Below are positions 28,771-39,400 of a stretch of DNA of 64,000 nt, in pieces. A program made the translations under genes and the position numbers. How positions within the stretch are numbered: position 1 is the first letter of the stretch; each line of letters starts with the position of its first letter. The stretch covers positions 1 to 64,000 of the forward strand of contig DATLEK010000064.1 in assembly GCA_035525365.1 (NCBI GenBank), read 5' to 3'. The notes beneath the pieces are model-generated. The model made no database searches and was not told where the DNA came from. It worked only from the letters and a program-made list of their open reading frames with translations. The stretch is from GCA-2861595 sp035525365 (GTDB lineage Bacteria; Actinomycetota; Acidimicrobiia; Acidimicrobiales; GCA-2861595).

Positions 28771-29079
28771 CGCACATCAGGATCACGGCGCAGCAGTGAA
28801 GGGGTGCCGTCGTGCTGGTCACCGCCGGGAGCATCACGTTGCTCGTCGGTAACTTCTCCCACCCTGCCCGGATAGCCGTCAACCCGGTCGTCGGCCACTG
28901 CGCCGCTCCCACCAGATCAACACGATTCATCACCGCCATGCTCGACACCATCGCTACCACTGGTCGGGTGGGGATGCGCGTCGGCGGAAGGATTCCCCCA
29001 TCGAGGAGTGATATGAGCCGAACGGCAGCGTGAGCTGGGTTGCTCTGGTGACAAACGTCGTGCTAACCTAGACGACGAA
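28771..29079. other. Intergenic region before TrmB-type regulator
   Basis: 309 bp without a convincing gene. Near its right end TTGCTC (29040s) and TAACCT about 18 nt later form a possible -35/-10 pair ahead of ATG 29080. No terminator or repeat was found. Confidence 0.35.
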
Positions 29080-29934
29080 ATGGACATCGGGGCCACAGGA
29101 CACAAATCGGGCGCAGTTCCCATTCTGGAGGCGCTCGGCCTGAGCGAGAAGGAGGCCCGCGTCCTCGTGGTCCTTGTGATCGAGGGCTCGGCCAGCGCCG
29201 CCCGTCTGGCCGCCGAGGCTGATCTGTATCGCACAAACGTCTACCCGGTCCTGGAGTCGCTCGAGACCAAGGGTTTGGTGGGTCGCCTACCGGGCAAGGC
29301 GAGCGTCTGGTCGTCGGCCGGACGGGACCGCGTTGTCGAACGGCTCTACACGACCGAAGAGCGGCGACACGAGACGCTCCAGGTTCGAAAGGCCGACCTC
29401 ATTCGGGCACTGACGGCGCCCCAGAAGGCCACGGTGGCACCGCCACCCCGCCTCGAGCTGGTCCACGGCCCTACCGACACGGCCCGGATTTACGACGAGA
29501 TGTTGCGTTCGGCGCGCCGTGAGGTGCTGGTTCTCAACCGGCCTCCCTACGGGATGAGTTTCGAGGACCCCAGCGGCGTCATCCTGGAGATGCTGCAACG
29601 GGGGGTGAGCACCCGCGTCATCTATCGCTCGATCGAGACTGACGACGAGGCTTTCCGGCAGGAGTGCGAAGTTTATGTGGCGGCGGGAGCAGAGGCCCGT
29701 GTGACCGACGAGCTGCCCACAAAGCTGGTTGTCGTCGATCGACAGACCGTCCTGGTGGCCGTGATGACGAGCGACGAGCCCGAGGAGGGTTTCCCCGATA
29801 GCCAGTACCTCGACCATCCCGGCCTGGCCGCGCCGTGGGCGGCCTTGTTCGAGCGTTACTGGGCTACCTCGACCCCCATGGCCGACGTTAACGGCCCGAC
29901 AGGCGCCGCCAGCCGCGCTACGAGCGACGCGTGA
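29080..29934 (+). CDS. TrmB-family transcriptional regulator with PLD-like sensor domain
   Basis: 284 residues. Residues ~14-80 form the TrmB winged helix (LGLSEKEARVLVVLVIEG, YRTNVYPVLESLETKGLV). After a short coiled coil, residues ~120-250 match the phospholipase-D-like C-terminal domain of TrmB-type regulators (DEMLRSARREVLVLN, VIYRSI, LPTKLVVVDRQTVLV), without the HKD catalytic motif. The stop overlaps the GTG of the giant kelch gene by 4 bp, so the regulator and the secreted protein form a two-gene unit, the regulator probably controlling it. An ATG with a possible promoter just upstream supports the start. Confidence 0.75.
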   Translation: MDIGATGHKSGAVPILEALGLSEKEARVLVVLVIEGSASAARLAAEADLYRTNVYPVLESLETKGLVGRLPGKASVWSSAGRDRVVERLYTTEERRHETLQVRKADLIRALTAPQKATVAPPPRLELVHGPTDTARIYDEMLRSARREVLVLNRPPYGMSFEDPSGVILEMLQRGVSTRVIYRSIETDDEAFRQECEVYVAAGAEARVTDELPTKLVVVDRQTVLVAVMTSDEPEEGFPDSQYLDHPGLAAPWAALFERYWATSTPMADVNGPTGAASRATSDA

Positions 29935-32900
29935 CCGCGGTCCGGCGCAGAAGCCTTCTGGTTGCAGCACTCTGTGCTCTGACCGTCGCCCTCGTGAGCT
30001 GGGGGAGCGTAGGCATCGAGGTGAGGGCGGCGGTGACGCCTCCGGTGATCGTCGGCGAGGGGTCTATGAACGGCGGCACCCGCGTGACGATCACCGGTGC
30101 GGGTTTTGCGGGAGCCACCGCCGTGATGTTCGACACCACGCCTGCGGTCTGGTTCCGTGTCGAGTCCGACACCAAGATCACCGCGGCCAGCCCTCCGCAC
30201 CCGGCGGGCATCATCGATATCCGTGTGACGAGCCCGACGGGTACCTCGGTTGCTGCCCGCTTCCGGTACTTCGCGGGCTCCTGGAGCCTGACCGAACCTG
30301 CCGCCGGCACCGTGGGCGCCACGACCTCCACACTGCTGCCCTCCGGCAAGGTGCTCGTGGTCGGCGGGGGCGTCGGGCACGACCTTGCGGAACTGTTCGA
30401 TCCCAGCACCCAGACCTGGACCTCCGTCGCCCCCCTTGCCCACGGCCGCTACGGGCACACCGCCACCCTGCTGCCTGACGGCCGGGTCCTGGTGGCCGGC
30501 GGTGCCGACGGCTCGTCTGTGCTTGCTTCGGTCGAGATCTTCGACCCGGCGGTGCCCGGCCCGAACAGCGGGCTTACGGGAAGGTGGACCACCGCCGCGC
30601 CCATGGCCTTCGTGCGGCTCAACCACACCGCCATTTTGCTCGACGGTCCGGCGTGCCGTGGTGCGTTGTGCGGCAAGGTCCTCGTTGCCGGCGGCGGCGA
30701 AACCCTCTCCGACGGGCGCCACGTGTACACCGCCACCGCCGAGCTCTACGATCCCACCGCCGGCGTATGGGCCGAAACGGGGCGAATGACCGTGCCGCGG
30801 GCCGCGCACGCTGCCACGCTGCTTCCGGGCGGCACCGTGCTGGTTACGGGGGGCAACATCGGCGACCTTTTTGCCGGCTCTATTCTGGAGCGCTACGAAA
30901 CGACCTCGACGGCGGAGAGCTTCGACCCGGCCACCGGCACGTGGCAGGTGGCGGGCTCGTTGGGATACCGGGCCTGGCACACCTCCACGCTCCTGGCCGA
31001 CGGGAAGGTACTGGTAGCCGGTGGACAAACCTCGATCGAAAGTTTTTACTCGGCCGAGGTGTACGACCCCGCCCTTCACACCTCGACGGGCACACCGCGT
31101 ATGGCTACCCCTCGGCGTTTACACACAGCGACCTTGCTCACCGGACCGGGCTGTGGCACGTACTGCGGCCAGGTGCTCGTGGTCGGCGGCGACGTCGGGC
31201 AACAGGGCAACCGTGATGGGTCGGCTGAGATCTACGATCCCGCCGGTCGCTCCTGGTCAACGGTCGGTGGAATGCGGCGCGATAGGGCCTCCACCTCCGC
31301 GAGCCTGTCGAGCACGCGCGTACCGACCACATTGCTGGCCGACGGCCGGATCCTGTTATCTGGCGGGACGGGATCGGCGTTCGCCGATGTCTTCGACCCG
31401 TCGGGAAGGCCGGCGGTGCCCGTGGTGCGCAAGGTCGACCCAACCGACATCTCGACCTTGGGACTGAGCCGCGTCACTGTCTCGGGCTCCGGGTTCTTGT
31501 CCGGCTCGACCCGCGCCGTCGTCGGCGGCGAGGACGTGGTCGTCGAGCGCGTCAGCGACGACGAACTGGTGGCGCGAACACCCCCGTCGCCCCAGAGAGG
31601 AACCGGGGTGGTGGTGACGACTCCGGCCGGCTCGTCGCGTGCGACGGAAAGGGACGAAGTTGCGTACCGCCCCGGCACTTGGTACCCGGCTCCGGGCCCG
31701 GGGGAGTGCTCGTCGTCCTCGTGCTCGGCGCGCTCCAGCCACACCGCCAGCCTGCTCGACCCTTCGATATGTCACCGACCGGGCGGGGCCGACGGTTACC
31801 CCTGCGGAACAACGCTGGTGGCCGGTGGCAGCACCGATGTCAACCCCAACGCCGACGGCGCTCTGGCCAGCGCACTCCGCTACGACCCGGGGACGGGGCG
31901 ATGGAGCGCCGCCGCCACCATGGCACAAGCACGGTGGGACCACACCCAGACCGTTCTCGACGGTCCCGCTTGTCGTAAAGCGAACCCCCCCCCGTACTGC
32001 GGCAAGGTCCTCGTGGTCGGTGGCCAGGCGATAAACGGCAAGCCCATGGCCTCGGTCGAGCTCTACGACCCGCGGAACGACACCTGGGCCTCGTGTCCCG
32101 AGGAGGCGACGGCCACCGCGACCTGCCCTGCGCCCCTTCGGACGGCCCGTCTCTCGCCCACCGCCACCCTTCTGGACGGATCGTTCTGCGATGCTTCCGG
32201 TCCCACCACCATCGAGCATTGCGGGGACGTGGTGGTGGTGGGGGGATCGAGCGACGAGTTTTACCGTCCGCCGCTCGCTTCGGCGGAGCGGTACGACCCG
32301 GACACCGGGCGATGGTCGTCACTCGCCGACCTCGGCGCCGCTCGCTCCACCCACGCCGCGGTGCTGCTGCCGAGTGGTCGCCTGCTGGTCGCCGGCGGGC
32401 TGGGTATCAATAGCGCCGCCCTTGGCTCCGCCGAGCTGTACGATCCGACTGCCGACACCTGGCGCTCGTGTTCGGAGATGTTGTCGAGGCCCGACTGCCC
32501 CGGCCCGATGGCCGTGGAGCGGTACGCGCCCAGCGCCGTTGCTCTCGACGTGGCGCCGTGTGGCGAGCGTTGTGGCCTCGTCCTGGTCGCCGGTGGTGTC
32601 AACGGCGCCGGCCCTACCGACGCGGCAGAGCTTTACGACCCGTCCCTTGGCCGGTGGATGCCGACGGCGTCGCTGCCGGCCCCTGTGGCAGGGAACACGG
32701 CTACCGCGCTGCCCGACGGCAGGATCCTGATGGCCGGCGGCGGGCCCCCCTTTCACGAGTCGCCAGTCGGAACAAGGGGCGGCGCGGCACTGTACGATCC
32801 CGTCACCGCCACCTGGCAGACGGCCGCCTCCATGCAGAGCGGGAGGGGGCAGGCCACGGCGACGCTCCTCGGAGGACCTGCCTGCCGAGGCTCCGCTCCG

Positions 32901-34112
32901 CGGGACTACTGCGGATTGGTCATGGTGGTGGGTGGCGGGTTCAACGACGGCGATGGGGTGCTCACGGCCACGCCGGTTCCCCTCGCCACCGCGGAGATCT
33001 TCATTCCCGGCCCCGAGGTCCTCTCCGTCAGTCCCCCGATAGGCCCCTCCGCAGGCGGCACATCGGTGACTATTCGGGGGTCGGATCTCCGCAACGTTTC
33101 CAAGGTGAGCTTCGGCGGCGCGGCCGCGGCCAGCTTCGAGGTCCGGTCCGACTCCGAGATCACCGCCGTCACGCCACCGCACCCGAGCGGGGCCGTCGAG
33201 GTGGCGTTGGTCAGCCCCGGCGGAAGCTCCGCCATGCTGACCGGAGGAAGACGGCCGTTCACCTACCGGCCCTCGTTGCCGCCGGCGCGGGTGGTCGACC
33301 TCGTCGCTACCGCCCTGTCCACCTCGAAGATCGCGCTCAGCTTCTCGGCGCCGGCATCCGACGGTGGTCAGGCTCCCCCGGCCAGCCGGTACGTGGTCAA
33401 GCAGTCGAGCTCGGAGATCAACGATGAGGCCGCGTTCGCCGCCGCTACCTCCCTGTGCCAACCGGATGCCGTCTGTGGGTTCGTGCCGGAAGAGGTGGGC
33501 GATCGGCTGAACCTCGAGGTCAACGATCTGTCGCCGGGAACCACGTTCCACTATGCCCTGCGCGCCCTGAATACGGTTGGCACCCAGGGACCGATCTCCA
33601 ACCATGCCGCTGCCGCCACATTTGCCGAGGCGGTGGCACCTCCCACGACCTGTGCGGATCCCACGCTCACAACCGGTGCGCTGATCTACCCCCGCGGGTA
33701 CTCCCTCATCGGGTTGCCCACCGGTACCGTCGTGGCCTCGCAGTCGCCCCTGTACGGATGGCTGAACCTTGGCGCCGGCGGTGCCTATTCGAACTCCGAC
33801 CGGGTGCAGGGTGGCCACGGCTACTGGGCGTGGTTCGCGTGCCGAGGCCTGGTCGAGCCGGCCTCGCCCGGGACATCATCGGTGGACATCGCCGTGGACG
33901 ATTACCACGCGGCCATGGTGGGCAACCCCTCGGCGACCTCGCCGGTTTCGGTCAATGGGCACGACTTCGCCGCCCGATGGAACCCGGCCCTCAACCACGG
34001 CGCCGGCGGCTACAGCATCTCGGCCTACCGGGAGCCACAGAGTCTCGTCGTCGGCGAAGGCATGTGGGTCTTCAATTACGTGCGATCAGAGATTCAGATC
34101 CGGGCGACGTAG
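29931..34112 (+). CDS. Giant secreted kelch/IPT-TIG repeat protein
   Basis: 1393 residues from GTG 29931 (GTGA overlap with the regulator). An N-terminal signal peptide is clear: RRRS, hydrophobic LLVAALCALTVALVSW, then a small-residue cleavage area near 35. A TIG/IPT domain (about 38-118) is followed by kelch-like beta-propeller repeats with recurring ATLLPDGRVLVAGG and LYDP motifs. A second TIG (about 490-570), more kelch repeats with cysteine pairs (for example CRGALCGKVLVAGG), a third TIG (about 1030-1110), a fibronectin III domain (about 1125-1220) and a unique C-terminus follow. No LPXTG anchor is seen. It is probably an extracellular adhesion or carbohydrate-interacting protein. As ICE cargo it is unrelated to transfer. 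Confidence 0.8.
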   Translation: MTAVRRRSLLVAALCALTVALVSWGSVGIEVRAAVTPPVIVGEGSMNGGTRVTITGAGFAGATAVMFDTTPAVWFRVESDTKITAASPPHPAGIIDIRVTSPTGTSVAARFRYFAGSWSLTEPAAGTVGATTSTLLPSGKVLVVGGGVGHDLAELFDPSTQTWTSVAPLAHGRYGHTATLLPDGRVLVAGGADGSSVLASVEIFDPAVPGPNSGLTGRWTTAAPMAFVRLNHTAILLDGPACRGALCGKVLVAGGGETLSDGRHVYTATAELYDPTAGVWAETGRMTVPRAAHAATLLPGGTVLVTGGNIGDLFAGSILERYETTSTAESFDPATGTWQVAGSLGYRAWHTSTLLADGKVLVAGGQTSIESFYSAEVYDPALHTSTGTPRMATPRRLHTATLLTGPGCGTYCGQVLVVGGDVGQQGNRDGSAEIYDPAGRSWSTVGGMRRDRASTSASLSSTRVPTTLLADGRILLSGGTGSAFADVFDPSGRPAVPVVRKVDPTDISTLGLSRVTVSGSGFLSGSTRAVVGGEDVVVERVSDDELVARTPPSPQRGTGVVVTTPAGSSRATERDEVAYRPGTWYPAPGPGECSSSSCSARSSHTASLLDPSICHRPGGADGYPCGTTLVAGGSTDVNPNADGALASALRYDPGTGRWSAAATMAQARWDHTQTVLDGPACRKANPPPYCGKVLVVGGQAINGKPMASVELYDPRNDTWASCPEEATATATCPAPLRTARLSPTATLLDGSFCDASGPTTIEHCGDVVVVGGSSDEFYRPPLASAERYDPDTGRWSSLADLGAARSTHAAVLLPSGRLLVAGGLGINSAALGSAELYDPTADTWRSCSEMLSRPDCPGPMAVERYAPSAVALDVAPCGERCGLVLVAGGVNGAGPTDAAELYDPSLGRWMPTASLPAPVAGNTATALPDGRILMAGGGPPFHESPVGTRGGAALYDPVTATWQTAASMQSGRGQATATLLGGPACRGSAPRDYCGLVMVVGGGFNDGDGVLTATPVPLATAEIFIPGPEVLSVSPPIGPSAGGTSVTIRGSDLRNVSKVSFGGAAAASFEVRSDSEITAVTPPHPSGAVEVALVSPGGSSAMLTGGRRPFTYRPSLPPARVVDLVATALSTSKIALSFSAPASDGGQAPPASRYVVKQSSSEINDEAAFAAATSLCQPDAVCGFVPEEVGDRLNLEVNDLSPGTTFHYALRALNTVGTQGPISNHAAAATFAEAVAPPTTCADPTLTTGALIYPRGYSLIGLPTGTVVASQSPLYGWLNLGAGGAYSNSDRVQGGHGYWAWFACRGLVEPASPGTSSVDIAVDDYHAAMVGNPSATSPVSVNGHDFAARWNPALNHGAGGYSISAYREPQSLVVGEGMWVFNYVRSEIQIRAT

Positions 34113-34195
34113 AGAGGGTGCGGCCCGGTTGAGAAGAAAAACCTTGCTGGGCGTCATCTTCTACGACCCGCTCGTCCACATCGAGCCTTTTCGCT

Positions 34196-35056
34196 TCATC
34201 TTTCGGCAGAGTGCTCGTCAAGCGCTGCTGCTACCGGCGATTTGGCGGCCTGCCGGTTTTCGAGTGGCCGGATGGGCTCGATTGGCGCGCTCGGGCGTGC
34301 AGTGGAGCTCTCGATGAGGTCACTCAGAGCCGCAGCGATGGCGGCATCGCGGTCTTCGGTGGCGTGCTGGTAGATCAGCGCCGCCCGGGACGAGGCGTGG
34401 CCCATCCTCGCCATGAGCTCTTTGGTGCTGGCGCCGGTGGCGGCGGCAAGGGTGTTTCCGGTATGGCGGAGATCATGCAGGCGTAGGCCCTCGATGCCGA
34501 CAGCCTCGGTCGCCCGTTTCCAGGCGGTATAGAACGACGCCCGCCGCAGGGGCTGGCCACGGCTGCCGCAGAAGACGAAGCCGCCCGTGCCCGGGGCCGC
34601 CCACGTGGCGAGATGGGCTTCGAGGTCAGGCACGATGACAGCAGGGATGGCCACCGAGCGCCGGCCGGCGTCGCTCTTCGGCGGTCCGACCAGCAATGTG
34701 CCGTCCGAGAGGAGCTGCATTTGCTCGACAACATCGACCCGGCCGTGAAGCAGGTCGAGGCGACGGCGGGTGAGGGCCTGGAGCTCGCCCAGTCGCAACC
34801 CGGTGAAGGTGGCCAGGAGCACCAGAGCCCGGTACCTCGGCTCAATCACGTCGGCCAGGGCGTAGACCTGCTCGATGGTGGCGATCGGCCGCTCCGGGGG
34901 GCGCTCCACCCCGGCTCCCTTGAGCACGCAGGGGTTCTTCAAGATCAACTCGTCCTCGACGGCGGTGCCGAGGATGGTGCGAAGCAGGCGGTAGCACTTG
35001 GCGACGGTGGTCCTGTCCGTGTGCCCGGCGTTGATCAGATCGGCACGATGTGGCAT
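34196..35056 (-). pseudogene. Tyrosine recombinase/integrase, N-terminally truncated at a tRNA-Gly fragment
   Basis: 286 residues remain from the first ATG (35056). The catalytic domain is complete: Arg in TGLRLGEL (R88), HDLRHTGNTLA (box II H-x-x-R), MGHASS (His) and a Tyr in ALIYQHATEDRD. Only the second half of the core-binding domain is present, and the arm-binding N-terminus, normally ~100 residues, is missing. Upstream the frame simply runs back through the tRNA-Gly 3' fragment (35126-35170). The gene therefore appears cut at the attachment site and is probably non-functional as a recombinase. Confidence 0.75.
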
Positions 35057-35125
35057 GGATATGGCACGACGGCCCCTGGACTGAGAGCGATTCTCATCGT
35101 AAAACGCTCTGACCAGGGCTTTTAG

Positions 35126-35170
35126 TGGAGCGGGCGAAGGGAATCGAACCCTCGTTCTCAGCTTGGGAAG
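35126..35170 (-). other. tRNA-Gly(CCC) 3' fragment, probable attachment site
   Basis: On the minus strand this 45-nt stretch reads as the 3' part of a tRNA-Gly: anticodon loop TTCCCAA (anticodon CCC), anticodon-stem strand GCTGA, T-arm GAGGGTTCGATTCCCTT, acceptor strand CGCCCGC, discriminator T and encoded CCA. Sequence 5' of the anticodon loop does not pair, so D-arm and 5' acceptor are absent. Its 3' end faces the integrase gene 70 bp away, the classic layout of an att half-site left by integration into a tRNA gene. Confidence 0.75.
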
Positions 35171-35338
35171 TGGTTTCGCCCATACTGTGGCGGACGGATA
35201 CGGACTAAAACCGCAGGTCGAGACAGGTAGGAGGACTGGCCCGGACGGCGGTGGATGGAGGCGGATGCCGGGCAAATGCCGGACCCCCCCACTCCGGCGG
35301 TACACAGTCGTTCCACCGTCGTGCACGTCGCAGGTTTC

Positions 35339-36415
35339 TCACGAGAAGCTGGGCCTCATCAACTCTAAGAGGCTCGCGTGGCGCTCTGCCCGCCGCGCTT
35401 TGTCGTTTGCACCTCTTTGCACGTTCCGGACGTAGGTGACGGCCTCCTTGCTGACCTTCGCATCGTCGTCACTAAGGCGCGCGTCGACCGCCACCGCAAA
35501 ATCATGCAATGCAGTTCCAAGGGAGCGTTCCTTGCTCGTGGCGAGCTTCTTCCATGCCAAGAGCGTTGAGAGGGCGACGAACAGACTGTAAAAATCAGTC
35601 TTGTTCGCCCACCGCTCATCTCTCAGTTCGGGCAAAACCCGCCGGATGGTGGCCAAGGTCGTTGAGAAAAGCCTGGTCGTACGGCGCTGACCGGGAAATT
35701 CGTCATCAAAATCCTCGTACTGCTGATAGTAGGAGTCGATGGACGAGGCGCTCCCGCCCTGTGGCCCGTGCATCACGCCGATCAGAAGCTCAGCAATCAA
35801 CTCCACATCGGCCATGCGGCGAATCGCGGCAGCGCTCACGATTCTGTTCTCAGCGAGGAAGTCTGTGTGGTCGTCGGCCAACTTGGTGGCCTGGCGCGCG
35901 AACGGTCCCTCGTATGTTGCGTTACGAAGCTCCTGGGGCTTCAGGGGCACGGTGTAGCGATTTAGCCGTCGGAACATGTCCTTCAGTTCATCTTCATCAT
36001 CCGTGTCGAGGTACCGAACGGCGAGGGCGTAGCCATAGAAGTAGCGCCTGTACTCACTTGAGAGGTCGGAGAACGACATGCCGTACCAGTCGGAGTCGGC
36101 GTCAAGCTTGTCGAGAGTGAACTTGTCGAACTCCATTTGGTCCTGGGTCGTGTCAGAGCCCACAAACTGCAACACCGCCCGAATGCGTTGCTGACCATCG
36201 ACTACGGCGTAGGTGGTGTTACCTTCCTCGTCCGTTGACCGCTGCACGAAGAGTTCCGGAATCGGCAATCCCCTGAGGACTGATTCGACGAGATGGCACT
36301 TCTGACGAAGTAGCCAGACGGGCTTTCGCTGGTACGGAGGCTTGATTAGCAACGACCCCTCAAGGAATCGATCACGGAACCAGCCAATTGTCTCCTCGGT
36401 ACTCTTGAAGTTCAT
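35339..36415 (-). CDS. DUF262 family protein (GmrSD-like N-domain)
   Basis: 358 residues, intact. The N-terminus has the DUF262 pattern: PPYQRKPVWLLRQKCHLVESVL, then LPIPELFVQR and the VVDGQQRIRAVL motif (DGQQR, the ParB-like nucleotide-binding signature). The rest is helical and lacks the HNH domain (DUF1524) of full GmrSD enzymes. DUF262 proteins act as or with modification-dependent restriction enzymes against glucosylated phage DNA; a defence role is likely but not proven. Its ATG overlaps by 4 bp the stop of the broken methylase/helicase frame, so the insert begins almost at this gene. Confidence 0.75.
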   Translation of the reverse strand: MNFKSTEETIGWFRDRFLEGSLLIKPPYQRKPVWLLRQKCHLVESVLRGLPIPELFVQRSTDEEGNTTYAVVDGQQRIRAVLQFVGSDTTQDQMEFDKFTLDKLDADSDWYGMSFSDLSSEYRRYFYGYALAVRYLDTDDEDELKDMFRRLNRYTVPLKPQELRNATYEGPFARQATKLADDHTDFLAENRIVSAAAIRRMADVELIAELLIGVMHGPQGGSASSIDSYYQQYEDFDDEFPGQRRTTRLFSTTLATIRRVLPELRDERWANKTDFYSLFVALSTLLAWKKLATSKERSLGTALHDFAVAVDARLSDDDAKVSKEAVTYVRNVQRGANDKARRAERHASLLELMRPSFS

Positions 36416-39400
36416 CTGTCGCCTCCGAAACTCGCTCGTTTGCTCAACTTATGCCGCAGTCGACGCAGCCCCTCCGACTGGTCCCGCTGCTCGATGTCGG
36501 CCGGCCGCCAGGGGCAGTCGAGGTGGTGCAGCGCGATGGCCCGCGCCTGGACGTTGGTCCCGATGCCCATCTTGTCGGTGGACCCCACGAGCACCCCCAC
36601 CCGCCCGTCTCGGCAGGCGGCGAACAGCTTGGCCTTGGCCTCGTCGGTCGCGGCCTCGTGAATGAACCGCACGGCGTCTGCCGGGACACCACGGTCCACA
36701 AGCAGCGAGCGCAGCTCGTCGTAGGCGTTCCACCCCTTGCCAGACGGCGTCGACGCGTCGCAGAACACGAGCTGGAGGGCGCCAGGACGCTGGTGGGGCT
36801 CGCCGCCCTCGTCGAGGTAGCAACGATCGGCCGAGGAGCGATAGGTGGCGACGATCCGGTCCGCGGCCGAGGCCAGTTTGCCGCCGTCGGGGTCCGGCCG
36901 CTCGCCCACCAGGCGAAGGTCGAGGGCGGCCCGGCGTCCGTCGCCGGAAATCTTCAACATGTTGTCTTCCGTGGGCAAAACGGCGCGACTGCGAACGCGC
37001 TCAGCCCGGGCCGCCAGATCGGCGACATACTCCGTCAACCTCTCGCTGGCCGGGACGATCACGGTCTCCGGCCCCCCGCCGACCAAGACCGGCACCGGAA
37101 GGTCGAGGTCCGCGGCGGTCCGCACGTCGGCGACCTGGCGGTACAGCGTCAGCAACTCGGGGATGTTCTGGAAGCGGGCGAACCGGGTCTGCATCCGGTA
37201 GCTGCCGCCATCGGGGGCCAGCTCCAGGGCAGTGACGGTGCGCCCGAAGGTGGCGGCCCAGGAGTCGAACGGCGCCAACTCGACCTCGGCCAGGGTGTCG
37301 GGCTGGAGGTAGGACTGCATGGTCCACAACTCGGCAATGGAGTTGGCCACCGGTGTGGCCGTGGCGAAGGTGACCACTCGGGCGCCGTTGGCCCGTCGCA
37401 GGACCCAGAGTTTGGCGTCGAGGTCCTGGGCGCGCTGGGAACCCGGGTGGCCGATCCCATCGATGGCCGAGTCGACGCGACGGTTTTTGAACATGTGGGC
37501 CTCGTCGCAGAACACGTAGTCGATGCCCGTCTCCTCGAAGCGGACCCCGTCGTCCTTGGTCTCGGCGGCCAAGAGGCGCTGGTAGGTCTCCTCGAGCTGG
37601 GCCGCCCGGCGCTCCAACCGCTTGACGCTCAGCCCCTTGCCGCTGCGAGACTCACCCAGCGCCTCCCGGCAGCGGGCCAACTCCTCGCCCAGGTAGGCCG
37701 AGCGCAGCTCGCGGCCGAGCGGGAGGCGGCCGAAACCGGCCTGGGTGAAAATCACGGCGTCCCAGTCACCCGTGGCGCACCGGGCGACGAATTCCTTGCG
37801 CCGCTCCTTCGATAGCCGGTCTCGGTCGGCGATCAGCACCTTGGCTGTCGGGTAGAGCTGGAGCCACTCGCGGGTGAACTGGTCAAGCATGTGGTTGGGG
37901 ACCACCACGGCGGGCTTGGCCACGAGCCCGAGGCGGCGCAGCTCCATTGCCGCCATCACCATGGTGGCGGTCTTGCCGGCGCCCACGCAATGAGCGAGCA
38001 GGGCGCGGCCGTCGGTGAGGATGCGAGCCACGGCGTCGCGCTGGTGAGCATGAGGGGTGAAGGTTTCGGCCAGGCCAGGCAGGCTCAGGTGGCTACCGTC
38101 ATGAGCGGGGACCACGACGCTGCAGAACAGTTCGTTGTAGCGCTCGGCCAGCCGTCCGGCCCGCCTGGGCTCCTCCCACACCCACGCTGAGAAGCGAGAG
38201 GCGAGAGCGTCCTGTTTGTCACGGGCGGCAATGGTCTCGGCGTCGTTGCGGACCCGACGGCCCTCGTCACCCTCGTCCCAAACGGTGTGCAGGCGCTGGT
38301 TGAGGCTCGCGTCGAGAAGGGTGACGGCATCGGCTCGTGCGGTCCCCCACTCGGAACTGAGGCTGACTGACGCCCGCCGCCCAGCTCGAAGGGCCAGGTT
38401 CCAGCGCCCGATGGATGCCACCCGCTCGATCTCCACCTGGGCGCCCAGCACCTCAGCGCAGAACGCCTCCACATCGCCGGGCGGGATCCAGGGGGCGCCG
38501 AGCCCGGCGGTGATCTCACCGGGCTCGAGCTGACGGGGCAGGACAGCGGCCAGCGCCACCACGTTGGCCTCCCAGCGAGGATCGTTCGCCGCCGCCACGC
38601 GGGCTTCCTCCAGCCGGCGCCGGACGTTGCCGGACAAATAGCGGCTGGCCGGAACCAGCTCGCCGGTGGCCGGGTTGTCCCAGGCCAGCCCGACCAGCTC
38701 GGCCCGGGCGCCCTCTGCGTCGGTGCCGAGCAACTCAGCGATGCGTGAAAGGCTCAGTGCTCCGCTTTCGTCCAGGCACACCGCGACGGCCTCCGCCGCG
38801 TTGTCCACACCGAGGCGGGTCACGGGCGGGGAGATGATGCGCTGGGTGAAGATGGCGGCCCGGCGGGCCTCCTGGGTGGCGTCGTCGAAGACTTCCAGCG
38901 CAGCGACGAGCGGCCAGTCGGGATCGTCACGGAACCCGCCCATGCGAGGACGGATGCGGCGCAGAATCTCCTCGCCGGTCTCGGGATCGCTGCGCCCGGT
39001 GCGGGCGGTGCGATACCGGTTCAACGGCCCGTGCACGCGCTGGTAGGCGGCGTAGGCGTCGGCGAGCTCGTGCTGATAACCGGATAGCTCGGCGTCGGAG
39101 GCACCATCGGTCTGGGCCACCAGCACGGCTCGGGCGGCGTCGCGCAGCCGGACAAGGCGGCGCAACTCGGGCACTTCGGAGGCGAAGCGAGGCTGATGGC
39201 GGCGTAGCTGGCCGTCCTTGATTCTCGCGAGCCCGTCATCAGTTACGACGAAACTGGACTCCTGTGCGAAGCGTAGAGCGGAGCCGTCTGACCCGGCGCG
39301 GGTGGGGGCCGGCTGTGCCGGGGCAGATAGCTCACCCGGGTGGAAGACCAGGCCGACAGCACGAGCCTCGGCCACGAGGCACGAGAGCGCGGCGTCGAGT

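Noticed and set aside
28812..29033. 73-residue plus-strand frame before the TrmB-type regulator.
   Set aside because: No ribosome site, no recognisable composition; more likely promoter region.
26782..33818. Minus-strand frames of about 400-500 residues across the relaxase and kelch genes.
   Set aside because: Antisense shadows; no motifs, and the plus-strand proteins are clear.
36470..36490. Target-site duplication flanking the 14.5-kb insert.
   Set aside because: The ends share only very short matches (GTCGGAGG near both), and joining at that octamer does not restore the reading frame.
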